Shown here: piece by piece, positions 50,775 to 63,207 of the stretch
How positions within the stretch are numbered: position 1 is the stretch's first letter
Layout of the letters: each line of letters opens with the position of its first letter
Origin: Valencia hispanica
Lineage: Eukaryota; Chordata; Actinopteri; Cyprinodontiformes; Valenciidae
Assembly: GCA_963556495.2 (NCBI GenBank)
Contig: OY747712.1
Location: 21,053,735-21,117,734 of the forward strand
Reading direction: 5' to 3'
Length of the DNA stretch: 64,000 bases
Program-made: the position numbers and the translations under genes
The notes under the pieces: generated by a model
The model's database searches: none
What the model was told of the DNA's origin: nothing
The model's input: the letters and a program-made list of their open reading frames with translations, nothing else

Positions 50775-52204
50775 TGATCTTATATTGTTAATTTTTTGTG
50801 TCTGTATGCACTGTTATATTTATTTGAAGTGAGAGTGGAGAATATGAAAACTGAAAGCAGTCTTGATTTAATACCGTCTTAACACATCATTTAGCTGATG
50901 GGGAGAACTGAATTTATACAGGTTTTGACGGCTGTTTTAGCTCGAGTCCAAAGAGGGACTATGTAATATTTCTTTGATAAATACACTTTCTCAGGTGCAA
51001 AATCTTGGTGCTACATTTTCCATTATGACTATGAACCAGATGCAACAGCAAAAATGATACGAATGTGTGAGCTCTGATAATGATAGTTGAGTTTCCTAAT
51101 TTTTAAGAGCAAGTTGTTGAAAGCTAAAACATCTACGTTAATTTGAAAACTAATTGATTTAACTCCTAAAAAACTGTTATTTGGTGAATTGTTTGATCAA
51201 AAGAATTAAAGAATCTTCCATGTCTGTGCATGTGGCAGTAAATTATCATTCAAAGGAACTTAAGATGTTTGAATCTACCTACAATGAAAAATTTTAGCAA
51301 CAGCGCCTCATGGTCTGTTTTCCTTCTTTGCCATTGGCTGCAGCAGTAGGGCTCTTTATTAACTATTTTAAGTTTACATAAGCAGTTGTTAGATAATACA
51401 ACAGATGCTCATAAATTATGTTTCATATACTGTAAATGCAATGATGCACAAATATTTGTGAACCTTGTAGGACTTTTTATATTTCTGTATACATGACCCA
51501 AAAGATGAGCAAAATATAAATTTCCAAAATCTATATAAAGTCAAACACAAAACCCTTTATGGTTAACAGTCAGAATAACTTTAATATTATCGCGGCTTAT
51601 AAAGCTTTCAGTTCCTCTGCAGAAGTCTTGGCAGTGCTAGGCCCCACACAAGAACATTCAACGTCCTTAAGAATAACCACACGTCTGAAACCATTCAAGA
51701 CGAGAAGAGTGTGGTGACTATGAGGACTCAGTCTGTGTTTTCTGTTGGCTCTGAATGTTGTTACGGCTTGGTTGGTTGTCTTTACAAATGAGCTGAGAGG
51801 TCAAAGCCTCAGACATCTCACCGAAGGTAGTTGTAGAATTAGCTACCTGAAAAAACAGGGTGTTCTATAGAGAAAGATTCCTCTGTTTTGCAAATTATTT
51901 TGGTCCAATAGTTTTGATGCTCTTCATCCTCAAAATTCCTGAAATAATCAGCTTTTTGTGAGTGATCATCCATGTTCGGGTGCTCAACTTCAGATTGAAT
52001 GGCTGGTTTAAGGTCCAGTGTGGACACCATGGGGTTTATGGTTCTGAGCTTTTTAGTCTAGCCAGTTGTTTGATGACTTCTCCTTTCTTTGCTGCATACA
52101 TGATTGGGTCTTGATCTGAGCTTGCATCAGGTCAAGTAGTCGATCAGTTGTCAAGCCTGATTAATTTAGGCTTGCCACAGGTTAATCATTTCAATGGTTA
52201 ATCA
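50775..52204. other. odf2l-like 3' UTR/downstream, mostly non-coding
   Basis: The 3' UTR starts after the stop at 50772-50774. I could not fix a polyadenylation site; attaaa occurs at about 51206. The part at 51440-51880 looks like an old DNA-transposon relic but is too degraded to classify. Confidence 0.4.
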
Positions 52205-53310
52205 TTTTACTTTATGGGGTCCAGGAGGGCGCATGGGAGTTCGTCCCAACTGGTCTACATGCATTTGTGGACTTGGAGAAGGAGTTTGATCGTGTCCCTC
52301 GGGGAGTCCTGTAGGGGGTACTCCGGGAGAATGGGGTACCAGGCCCCTTGATATGAGCTGTCCCTGTACGACCGGTGTCAAAGCTTGGTTTGCATTGCCG
52401 GCAGTAAGTTGGGCTTGTTTTTGGTGAGAGTTAGACTCCACCAAGGCTGCCCTTTGTCACCGATTCTGTTCCTAACTTTTACAGACAGGATTTCTTGGCA
52501 CAGCACAGGTGTTGAGGGGGATCTGGTTTGTTTTAATGGTTGAAAACATCTCCGTTCTCTGGCCTGCCTCTGGTGGTGACTTCGCTCATCCTCGTCATCT
52601 TCATCATTCAAAGGTACCTCTGTCGATTTGTCCATCTTGACATTTGTGTTATTATAAGGATTTCGCTGAGGCTGTTCAAAGCAGAGTTTGAAGCAGCTGG
52701 GATGAGAATCAGCACCTCCAAATCTGATACCATGGTCTCAGGATAGAGTGCCTTCTCCAGCTCGGGGACAAGGTCCTGTCCCAAGTGGGGGAGTTTAAGT
52801 ATCTGGGGGTCTTGTTCACGAATGAGGTGAACAATGGAACAGGAGATTAATAGGTGGATTGCTGCCGCGTCTGCAGTAATGCGGGCGCTGTACCGATCTA
52901 TTGTGAGGAGAGAGCTGAGTCGAAATGTGAAGCTCTAGATTTATTGGTCAATCTACGTTCCTGCCCTCATCTATGGTCACTAGCTCTGGGTGGAGACCGA
53001 AAGAATGAGATCACTGATAACAGTGGCTGAAAGGGTATCCTCCACAGGGTGTTTGTGCTCTCATTAGAGATGGGAAGAGAAACTCGGTCATCTGGGAGGG
53101 GCTCAGAGCAGAGCCGCTACTCCTGAGGGCTTCTGGGTATGTCCTACCAGGAGGAGACCCAGGACACGCTAGAATGACTATGTTTCTGGCTGGCCTGGGA
53201 ATGCCTTGGGATTCCCCTGGAGGAGCTGGTCGAAGTGGCTGGCAAGAGGGAAGTCTGGGTCTCTTTGCTTAATCTGCTGCCCTCGCGATCTGACCATGGA
53301 TGGATGGATG
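52205..53310 (+). mobile_element. Rex3 (RTE-clade) LINE, degraded
   Basis: The + strand encodes fragments of Rex3 RT: FVDLEKEFDRVPRGVL (motif A area), a VRLHQGCPLSPILFLTF equivalent (motif B), FEAAGMRISTSKSDTMV, VEFKYLGVLFTNE, then the downstream region. The (ATGG)n end is at 53293-53310. Stops, frameshifts and a replaced segment around 52530-52660, where the FADD motif should be, make it dead. It is 5'-truncated at 52205. Confidence 0.8.
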
Positions 53311-54716
53311 GAGACACCGTTATAGTTGATTTCAGGCGTTATTATTTCTTTTAAGGAAAACCACAATTATCGTCTAGGTGAAGTTGTCCCTTTTTATGAG
53401 ATGATGAAATTTCTTCTAAGTTGATGTAAATGTAAACATGAAAACACAAGAGGCTCATACTTGCACTAAAGATTTGCATACTTTTACCTTGCACAAGGCA
53501 TTACAAGAACTTTATCAGATGTAATCAGTTCTGCTGTTTTTTTTTTCGTTTTATGTTGCAGGTTTTGGAATAGATATTTACAATTCCTTAAGCACTGTCA
53601 TAAATGCAAAGGTCATACTCTGGGTGAATGTTCCAAAACACAGATGGTGATGCATGTAAGTGCTACATATTGTGGTTAGAATTTTGATTTCATTTTGATT
53701 GTTATAAATCTGCACTTCTGATGTCTTGACTACAAAAACAAAAGTTTGTTTTTGCAGTGATTTGTATTGAAGATATGGTGCATATTTGTTTATTTAGTTT
53801 TTTGTCAGCTGGTAACTGATGAGTCGGGCTCTTGCTGTTAGTTTGCAAACACAATTACTGAATAACTTAAAAGTTTTGGGATATTTCTCAAACACATCAA
53901 ATCTAGGTGCTAGTGATTTCATCTTTTTGTAATTAAAGTGAATTATGGGGGAAATGTGTCAGTGTTTGAGTAAAACTACTTGTTTTGTATCCTTTATGGT
54001 CACCCTCTAAATGGTAATGAAACTACTGTTTATTAGATCTCTGTAAGGGTTTGGTGTGGACTTTAATCCTTTAAAATAGGAAATGCCAAGTGTCACGGAG
54101 AAAGTACTGTTGTGGTGAACAACACAGGCCTTGAGCATCATCTTAAGACGAAATGATGGTCATTGATAGCTTATTGATTAACAATCTTTCCAGTTATCTT
54201 TTGGAAACTTTGGAGAATGTTCTGCCTCTTTTTTTCTGCAGCACATGAAGGAAAAAAATAATATCATGTTACTTTTTTTTGTTTCATTGGCATTACATGT
54301 AGACACTGTAATGAGGCATCTTAGTTTGATACTCAAAACATGTTTATTATTTGCACGCCTCCTCATAGTTTTGGTGCTAAATTTGGGGGAAAGGGCTGGG
54401 GGTGAGATTGTCTTCCATTAACCATAATACAAATCATGGCATTTTTAACTTCATAAATGTGTAACTCTAAACCTTATACCCACCCTCTAAATTGCCCTTA
54501 GGTGTGTGTGTGTGTGTTCATGGTTATTTAGCCAATGAATAGAAAGTAACATACCACCACACTACCAAAAGTTTATTTTTATTTATTTAGCCTGACATAG
54601 TAAATCTGACAAGCTAACACTTGTAAGACAGTTTACATGGGAATGAAGCAGAATGACATAGAACAACACGAAACCATAAATTATGTAATTCGGTGTTGTG
54701 AGATTATATTCTGGTT
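53311..54716. other. non-coding, nothing recognised
   Basis: AT-rich sequence with a short (GT)n run at about 54503-54518. Confidence 0.5.
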
Positions 54717-55661
54717 TTAAAGACCCACTCCGATCATCTTTTTGAGCTATTTTAAAGTGTTCTCAGTGGTCTTTAAATTATAATTGTGCCGTTTTCTAGG
54801 ACATAGCTTCAGAAGAGCGACAGTAGCTCTTTAAAAATTTCCCTCTGTGTTGTGACCAGAACCGTTGGCGTAGAGGACCTCTCCCTCTCTCCCCCCAGCA
54901 ATGGCTTCTGTGTGTGCATCTGACCCTGCTTTTGTAAAAAATTAAACAAAAATAAAAAGATTTTAAAAAAGACCCTGTAAAACGCATTACTTTATATTAT
55001 AATCTACATCGCTTTAACACAGCAGCATGCAGCAGTGGCTGTTGACCCATAAATAGCCGATGTAATGCTAGCAAATAAGTGGATGGTTGAATTAGCTCCC
55101 GACAGAAACAAATAAACTTACCATTAAAGATACAGGCTGTCCACTTGATGGTGTCTTGATGGAAGGCACTGCACCTGGCTTCAAAAGTAGTTTACTAGCG
55201 AAGCCCATTTTTTCCCCCTGCCAGTCTTGAAATGTTGCCTGCTAAGCGATGTGCGGTTTTTAATCCAACTGTGACCAAGAAACTTAATCCATTTCTCAGA
55301 TGGTTCTGGAAAAGTATCAAAGCTAATATTATCATTCTTCTTAGCATTGCAACCCGCTACAGCACACAGGTGTTGATCCGCCATCGTCTTCTCTACTCCT
55401 CAGAACCTGAGTGGGCGGGGCAGAGTGGTGCAGGAGCTTGTACCCCCCCCCCCCCAGTGCGGTTGCTACGTCACAAACGCAGTCTGTTTTAGACTGCCTT
55501 TTAGCGTCTGCTACTGATTCACAGCGATTTGAAAGCAGAAATACTCAGAAATACAATTTTGAGCTTAAATTTCTTAAGATATGTCCTCTGGCATCAGAAA
55601 AATGCCACATGAACATGTTCACAACACAAAAAACACGATTTTCATTGGAGTGGGTCTTTAA
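54717..55661. mobile_element. Kolobok-type DNA element with TTAA target duplication
   Basis: The element is 54721-55657 (937 bp). TTAA lies on both sides (54717-54720 and 55658-55661). The ends AGACCCACTCCGATCATC and, from the right, AGACCCACTCCAATGAAA are inverted, identical for 11 bp and similar beyond. A TTAA target plus a THAP-like fragment inside points to Kolobok; piggyBac also uses TTAA but lacks THAP. A 13-bp C run lies at 55443-55455. It is immediately downstream of the CCN1-like gene and may be part of that gene's 3' UTR. Confidence 0.7.
55181..55384 (-). pseudogene. THAP-finger fragment inside the Kolobok-type element
   Basis: This 67-codon frame starts MADQHLCAVAGCNAKK and continues SFDTFPEPSEKWIKFLG and LSRQHF. 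That layout is a THAP zinc finger: C-x4-C, an F-x-x-F-P motif, a Trp, then C-x2-H-F. Here the third zinc ligand, expected as Cys in C-R-Q-H, is Ser (AGC for TGC), so the finger is probably broken. No catalytic transposase domain follows. It is best read as a remnant and not a host THAP gene. Confidence 0.6.
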
Positions 55662-55802
55662 ACCGGAGTTTAAAAAAGATACAAACTTTCACAACTTAAA
55701 AAAGGCTTCACAAAGAAGCAAAGCACAAGGCTCCAATTTCATGAAGCAAATTCCCAAATAATAGTTTTTAAATTTCCATTATAGTTAGACTCTGATTCAT
55801 AA

Positions 55803-57287
55803 TTATAGTTTTTGAGCATTATTCAAACATCCATAGAGACTGGGCATCTTTTTAATGCTCTTGGAGCAGTTAAAATCACACCGGCAAGATTCAGTCGTCA
55901 CCACCTTCTTCCTGAAGGTCTGTCCAGTTTTGCATTTGAAATGGACAGACAGTGTCTGGGTCCTGTGAGGCAGACAGCAGCGCCCGTCTGAGCAGAAGCC
56001 ACAGTATTTTGGTTGGAAAGTCTTCAGGCTATGACAGCCACTATAGGACATCTGAATTGGATGGACGACCTTTCCTTTGTGGTTACATTTCTCAGCTTTC
56101 TGTTAAACAAAATGTAAAGACCTGCATTTTAGATGGAGGACAAAGTTCTCTAAACATGCTGTAAATTCTTTTGCAGAAAGAGATTTAGGGAGATTTTATT
56201 TATAACCAACATGCATGACATTGCGAGAGTACCTTTCGGGGGATTTCCTTGCAGGGTCGGATCTCACAAGTCTGAGTTTCAGTAACCAGTTTGCACTTGG
56301 TGTTATTGCTGGTCACCCTGGTGGAGACTCCATGACCACAGGATTTGGAGCAGGGTGACCAGGCTGTGGTCATTAGCTGACACTGGACTCTTTTTGCAAA
56401 TCTGTGCCTCTTTGGATGATTCCTAAAAGCTAAAATAAACCATTTATTGTAAATGTGTCTCATTCATTGTCTTTAACAATGTCACAAGAAAAAACAGTGA
56501 GTATAGATGATCACCTGTTAATTCTCCTTTCCGTACATGTAGAGGCTTGTTCTTGTTAGAAAAGTCATTTTCCGATGGGTCTTTATTGTACTTTCGTCTG
56601 TGCTTCCTTGACACAGACCTTCCTGTGTTTTCATCATCAAGGCACATGAGTTGTTCACAGCACTGTCCTTTCACTTTAACCCACTTCGGATTGGCACAAC
56701 CCATTTTGTACATCGAAAGGTCATGAGTGCAAAGTGAGACGCACCCAACAGATCCATCCATGCAGGTACATTGATATTTGCAGTTTGGCTGGAAGGTTTG
56801 TCCATTCTGGTACATCCTGCTGTTGAACTCACAGCTTCTCCCGTCTGATTTGGCTGTGTAAAAGAAATGGGAAAGGTTAGATGTCGGGGGGTGGATAGAC
56901 ATTTGAATTAGAAAATGAGCAGAGCAGAAGTCAGCGTGCCTCGACAGATGCCAGGTCCAAAATCAGATCCACCCCCAAAGTTGCACTCCAGTCCCTTCGC
57001 AGTGTCACATGGTTGAGTTTTGCTGCAGTCCTCATACAGCTGCCGTGCACAGACCGTACAGCATCCGCAGCTGTTGAGCATTGGACTCACCCCTGCAGCA
57101 CAAACGGGGATGCCAGGAGGACACTGACAGGCTCCTGGGCATGAGGCTGACACCTGACGTGAAAGAGTGCAGCACTTTTCTAATCAAAAATGGTTATTAA
57201 AAAGTAATCAAACATCATATGAAGAAACAGCAGTTACTTTCTCACCAGAATAATGCAGAAGATCACAACTACAAAGATCTTCCACAT
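55803..57287 (-). CDS. ccn1l: CCN family member 1-like (CYR61-like) secreted protein
   Basis: CCN proteins are secreted, heparin- and integrin-binding regulators of adhesion, migration and angiogenesis. Five exons on - are 57246-57287, 56940-57153, 56515-56853, 56233-56429 and 55803-56099. They join in frame to 362 aa (human CCN1 381). Exon 1 is a hydrophobic signal peptide ([14 protein letters not shown]). Exon 2 is the IGFBP domain ([41 protein letters not shown]). Exon 3 is the VWC domain plus a basic linker ([20 protein letters not shown]). Exon 4 is TSP1 ([20 protein letters not shown]). Exon 5 is the cystine knot ([20 protein letters not shown]). One domain per exon is the family pattern. 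The intron after exon 2 appears to use a GC donor (CGAG|gcacgc); a GT donor would delete conserved Cys-Arg. The linker is short and Lys/Arg-rich, so this is a divergent CCN1 paralogue. Confidence 0.92.
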
Positions 57288-57894
57288 CTTCACAAGCCGA
57301 CTCTCCTGAGCGGAATTGGCAAACGCTGGCAATGAGCTCTTCCTTTTAGACTCAATGCCCTTTTATCAAGCAGATCTGACGTGTGTGAAAGCTGAAGAGG
57401 TGTCCCAATACTATGAGAGGAATGCTTCGCTCCACATCCTGCCATGAGCCCGGCAGGAGTTGTCCTCCTCCCTCCGAGTGTGCCAAGAACTGTCCTGCCA
57501 GAGCGCTCCTTTCAAATTAATAAAAGCCTGAAAGGATGTTTTTCCTCAGGGGACATAAAAATTTAAGTCTTCCAGAGTTTAACATTTTTAAAATATGCCT
57601 AAAACAAATTGTATTAATCTCATTTGACTGCTTGGTCTCTTTCCATGTTTCAGTTGTGCATTATTTTGAAGAAACCGATAGTTTTACACCAAAGGGGTTT
57701 TGTTTTACTTGACAGAATATTATAATAAACCAATAAACATCTTCCAATGGGGATTTCTATTATGTTAAAATTGATGCTACTGATTATTTAAGACTCATCG
57801 CTTTTGCTGTTTTGTATAGTATGTTAAAAAACACATGCTGCAGATTTACTAACTAAAGGGACTTTCTAATAAAAACATACATATATGTACATTT
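57288..57894. promoter_or_regulatory. CCN1-like promoter region
   Basis: Upstream on the - strand, a TATA-like gataaaagg lies about 75 bp before the ATG (57358-57367). A second tttattaattt stretch lies near 57520. No full CArG box (CC-AT6-GG) is clear; ccttttatca is a partial match. The rest, to 57894, is AT-rich with nothing recognised. Confidence 0.35.
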
Positions 57895-58470
57895 GTTTAT
57901 GTTGGACCTGGAAAAGTATTCAGGCACCTTGATATTTTCCACATTTTGCCACAAATTTCACCTACCTCATGCCAGATTAGATGGTCAGGTGTGTATTAAT
58001 GGGTTTGTACTTGTGCCTTTCCCACAGCCTGATGCTGCCACCACCATGTTTCACCATGAGGACGGTGTGTACGTGCTCATGTGTGGTGAGACTTCTTATG
58101 GCTTTCTTTTAGTCATTCCTCAAAAAACACCAGACAGAGTTACCCTGTGCCCCTTGGCTGCTTTTCTGACTGAATGCACAAATGTTGGTGGGTGTGTAGC
58201 TGAGCCAAACTCTTTTATTTTAAGATTAGAGGTTGAACTGTGCTCCATGAAATGTTCAAGGTTAATGATACCTATACCTATGATGCCATTTGTTCTCTAA
58301 TGTTCTCCAACAAACCTCTGAGGGCTTCGTATAACAGCAGGATTTATACTAATTACATAGAGAAACACTCTTGCTTGCACTGGATTTTATTTCTGAAACA
58401 TTAGATTGAAGTGCATGCAAAAATAATGAGATTTTGATCTATGTTGTCATTTTTCCTTAACAGTTTTGCA
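57895..58470 (-). mobile_element. degraded Tc1-like element (transposase antisense)
   Basis: It keeps recognisable pieces in order: aagtattcaggcaccttgat, ccacattttgccac, agcctgatgctgccaccacc (complement of the HGGGSI codons), gacttcttatggctttct, and ttctctaatgttctccaaca...acctctgagggcttcg near the right side. Large parts between them are missing. The 135-codon frame at 57893-58300 is antisense to the transposase and not a gene. Confidence 0.6.
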
Positions 58471-59999
58471 ATCTATTTAAAAGTGTCCAATTCATACTTT
58501 TATCTGAATTTATGGTACTTTCCATTGGTTATAAATAATTTACACTTCTAACTTACAATATGAGGTAATTGGAATGAGGCTTATCTAGGGATACATTGTG
58601 GTTGTTGCAGGTCACTTACAGGAAGACGCTCTGTGATTGAAATCTCAGCAGTGGTTAACTGGTGGTAATACATTAACCAAAGCATTGAGTGTGTGTGTTT
58701 ATCTTTACATCTTCTGTGCAGCTCTCTCCCTTTTGCCTGGAAAGTGTATGAATTGTTCCCCTGATCTGCTGCAAATATGATATGAAGTTATCCATAGGGC
58801 ATGCATTTATTACTGACACATGAAATATTCCACCATTAGCCCATACATGTGTGAGCTCAGCCACTCGAAGGATTCAACATCAGAGCTCCACAAGTTCTGA
58901 CATAGACATTAAGGGGAAGCTAAGTTTTTTATGAGCAACTCATTTTTTTCTTTTGGCTGATGTATAATTTTAGCTGCTTAAGAATAGTGCAATTGGTCTT
59001 TGTATTATCCAACCACGCTGGTGTTAAAAGAGAAGGGTGGAATTCCAGTCAATCAGCTATCAATATGTGGGGTGGATTAAAATTTGTGTCAGTGTTTGAC
59101 TTTCAAATTTAGTCTCCTCGAGTGATTGAAGTAGAGGAATTCTTAATAGCTTTAAGGGAGGACATCCAGTCCAATAAAAGAAGAAAACATTCCTGAAGCA
59201 TTAAACTTCTCAGAATGAACATTGCAAAGTTTCTTTGAAGCAGCAACACAAGAAGCATCCTGCTTTATCCACATCAAACAACAACGGAAATTATAAAGGA
59301 AAATATGCGTTTGCTTTTATTGGAAACTTTGAGTACAAAAGGCTGAGCAGAGCAGACTGGCAGTGTCTCGTTCTTATCTAACTGAGGTTACAAAAGGCAA
59401 TTTTGAGTCAATGCCAGCACATAAAGAGAAAATAAGTGTGAGCTTGATGCAGTTATTCATGGCTGCAAATGGCTGACTGTTGTGGTTTGGAAGGGAAACT
59501 TTTCCTGCCAAAGATGTGATCTAAAGAATGTGCAGAACCAGATTAGAAGAAAGGAACATTGGATACATGATAGGCAGCTAATAGACATGAAAAGATTTGT
59601 TCCATCCCCAGAGAAGCATGTGACTATATGCCAGGCAAAAAACAATGAGACAGCACCAGGATGCTATTAAACAAACATATCTGGAAAACTACAGTTTGGA
59701 ATATTATGTTTCAGCAGACTAGAAGTTATCTAAGTTTACCAAAAGCAGACAGCAGCTCCTGACTCTTTTTAAACAAGCCTATCAAATGAGGTGATGATGG
59801 CAGGATTTACTGAACTCAGATTGCAAGACAGAAATTCAGAAAACATAAATTATGATTTTTTTACACTTTAACACATCGCATTTGCCAAAAAGCATCTTGA
59901 TGATTCCCAAAACATTTGAGAAAATGTTCTATGGACTGATTAGACAAAAATAAATCAAATTTAATTATTAAGCACATTTAACAGGTTGAATCTCAGCAC
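58471..59999. other. non-coding, nothing recognised
   Basis: AT-rich sequence. The segment at 59480-59670 may be the N-terminal part of the Tc1 relic that follows, but the match is weak. Confidence 0.4.
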
Positions 60000-60480
60000 A
60001 CAGCCTGATTGTACAAAGAAAGTTTTTTTCATTTTGCAAAATGGGTGTCCTATTACATCTAACTAACATAATTCCAGAAAAAGACAATTATACTAAATAA
60101 TGGTAGCATGATCGTCTGGGCCTACAGTACTCGAGGAACTGAAGAACCATGAATTCTGCTCTCAAACTGAAAATCTGTTAGAGAGCAGAAGGCATGTCTG
60201 GAAATGAGTTTGTGACCTTAAGCTCAAGACCACTTGGGTTATGCGGCAGAACAATAATCCAAAGCATGCCAAAAAGTCCACCTCTTCATGGCTCAAGAAA
60301 ACATTTATTTTGAAGTGACCTAGTTATAATCCACACTTTAATTTTATTGAAATACCAGACTGATTATACCTAAAATTCACTAATGTGGCTGAAATAAAAC
60401 AATTTGGCAAAGGAAAGTGAGCCACAGCAAAACATTTATTGGGAAGAGTAAAGTCCTTTCTGGAGACAGACCCTTTCATA
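60000..60480 (+). mobile_element. degraded Tc1-like element (transposase on +)
   Basis: The + strand gives LKNHEFCSQT-like codons (aagaaccatgaattctgctctcaaac), then a decayed gttatgcggcagaacaataatccaaagcatgcc (usually L-Q-Q-D-N-D-P-K-H). Next comes agtccacctcttcatggctcaagaa, then a broken SPDLNPIE region. This is a third Tc1 family in the window. Confidence 0.55.
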
Positions 60481-62709
60481 TTTCATAAGAACAAAGTGCA
60501 GAACTCCTAGGAAGTCCTTGTAGGTCTCTCCTAGAGCAGCATTGGTATATTAAAGTTGCCAGACATCACGTCACACAAGATAGAAAGTTTTACAAGAACG
60601 CATAAAATAAGGCTGTAAGAACAGAATAATGTTCTTTTGTCTTTGCAACCATGGGAGAGAGAACACATTTCTCTGTTTTTGCAAAAGTAAAGTAGAACTT
60701 GCATGCCACAACTGCATACCAAACTACAGGGCAATTACATTTGCACAAGGAGACAGGTTATTTTGCCTTTATTTTCTTTATTATAATTTTAAAACTGTAT
60801 TCTATATTTATTCTTCTGACAAATCTTATGGAACCAAATAGCTTTTCACTAAGCTGCACAGAGATGCACTAATCTATCTTTTACTTGCTGAAACCAATCT
60901 TTTGCTTTTCCTTTAGGTCTGACATGCTGAGTCCAATTTTCTTTTAAGAACAATACCACATAAAATTTGAATTTGTAAATGTTGTTTTCCTTTAACGATG
61001 ATATGTCACAAAAAGAGAAAAAGGTGTGTTACTTGTTGTTTGATAGAGGTATTAGTTTAAAATCCAACATAAAATAAAGGAAATGCATAATTATCTCAGT
61101 TTTACTAGCCCCAAAGCAAAGGTGCTTTTATATTGATGCATTTATGTACCAAAAAAGTAGGAGTTTTTAGCTTTCATGCTGTTCTTTTTTTCTGTATTTG
61201 ACCTGCTGATTACTGGTCAGAGCTCATTGAGGTTAAACTGGATTGTCATATCTGCAGTGGCATCGAAGATGGTGCACTCGTGAGCTTTCCCAGGTCTAGA
61301 TGTTTTGAAATTAGGCAGACTCCCAGTCAGTTGATTGCAAACATAGTGTTGTGTAGCTACAGGGAAGTTGTTCAGCTGAGAACACAGTAGCAAGCCTTAC
61401 AACTGTCTCTTGCAAAAGTGTAGATGTTTAATATCCACTACAACAGTGTTGTATTCTACCAATATGAACTTTTTCATTTAGAAATGTTTTGTACAAATGC
61501 CTAAAAGAAGTGGAATAGTTGCCACCAGACAGGCAAGTATTGCTGATTAAAATAACATTAATAGAACTTAACTTCAAGGGTTTCTTAGCTCCATGCTGCT
61601 GTTCTCAATTGTTTGGCACAAATATTGTGAAATGTCACAATGGCTTTCTGGACAGAAAATGGTGAGCATTGGAGTTTCTGACAACAGTGTGCGGTCATTT
61701 ATGCTTTTTTTTTTATCAGGAAAACAATTCACATTGAGTCTGACCTTTTATTGCCTGACATTTCAAGCTGATGTTTTTCTGTCACACCTTTCCTCCAGAA
61801 TTGCTGGGTTATGACGGCAGTTATCAGACCCTGTGTTTCTCCCCAGTCTTAAATCATCACTGCTACATGAAAAAACCTCTCAGCAGGGCAAGAAAGGCCA
61901 TCAACTCTTTTGCACTTAGCTCGGCTTTCTGTTTGAGGATTGCTGTTTTGATAGGGTAGGCTACAAACTGCATTGCAGAGCATGATAAAACCAGTGCAGC
62001 ACAGACATCCTATAAAAGAGCCCTCAGTTTGTGAACAATTTGCATTATAAAAAGTTTGAAATCTTAATGCTATGCATTGAATTTTTGGACATTCTTAGTA
62101 ACAATTTAAAAAAGGAAAAAAGCTGACAAATATTATAAATAATTCAATCCAAAATAGTTTTAATAGTTTTTAGTTTATTTTATTTAAGTAAAAGTCTATC
62201 TTTCAACCTTGAACCTTAATTGATACAGTATTTCTGATGCCTGGTAAACATCAACATGACTCTTTTGGTGAACTAGATTTACCCCTACACTGAGAAGAAA
62301 ATTGTCATAGTCATTTTTCTGAATAGTCATTGCCTGAATTAAATAGTTGCATCAGAGCTGCAACCTACAGAGCCCCTAAGGGGACATGAGCAGTAAAAAA
62401 AGAGTTGGTTTCTTGTGCGCACCTGTGGAGGAAAATAAGCAATTACAGATATGTTTAACTTTGTTTAGCTTGAGAAAGAAACTTAACTTAAGGATGTTCT
62501 CTGGAATGGACACTTACAGGTCAGCAACCCTACAAGTCAGCTGCCAGGGTCATTTAGGCTCTGGAAGATGTCATGAGATACTGGTTTATGGGGGGGGAAC
62601 AAATCCCTTTATACAATCTGTTTTCTACAAAATGACTGGTGGGGTAATAAAACCCCCTGGACTTCTTAGAGTTTGGATTAAGTGGAAAATAACTGTTGGT
62701 TGTATGGTG
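60481..62709. other. non-coding, nothing recognised
   Basis: AT-rich sequence. Open frames at 60629, 61593, 61771 and 62386 (+) show no recognisable features. Confidence 0.45.
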
Positions 62710-63175
62710 TGACCTTACTATGTATATAACAGGGTTGTAAGTTGTCAAGAAGTCATCAGACCCAACTCGAAGCAGCTGCTTCTGATGAGATTCTCCTCCT
62801 CCCAAACACTCAAAAGCTCCCGTCACTCACCTCTATGGCGCTCAGTCATCAACCTCGTTGTGACGCATAGCTCCTACGACTCCAACCTGAGTAGTATTCC
62901 AGACCCGACGATTCCCTACGGCTAATAGCCTTTCCAAGCTCCTCGCATCACGAGTTCCTGGTTCTTCCATCTCCTCCGCTCCAATAAGACCTTCGGCTGC
63001 ATCCTCACTCTGCACTTGGAACATCCATCTTCCCAGCAGCGATCTTCCATTGATCGCTGCACTCGTGACATAAGTCTGATTTTGTCAGACACAGACCAGT
63101 AAGAAATGCTTGATCTGTCTCTCCTTGTATGCAAGAAATAAAACCAAAGAACTTTCTCAACCATCTTTATTTAAA
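62710..63175 (+). mobile_element. possible solo LTR
   Basis: This GC-richer block has a TATA-like gtatataac at 62720-62728 and, about 415 bp later, an aagaaataaaacc polyadenylation signal (about 63135-63147). That is the order found in LTRs (U3-R-U5). I could not place TG..CA ends or a target duplication, and no internal retroviral sequence is present. A host promoter or unrelated repeat remains possible. Confidence 0.3.
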
Positions 63176-63207
63176 ACTTAACTCTGCCAGCACAGAACCA
63201 CTTACGC

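Noticed and set aside
55181..55384. A host THAP-domain gene
   Set aside because: The frame lies between TTAA-flanked inverted ends, lacks one zinc ligand and has no further domain, so it is a transposon remnant.
57893..58300. 135-codon open frame on +
   Set aside because: It is the antisense shadow of a degraded Tc1 transposase.
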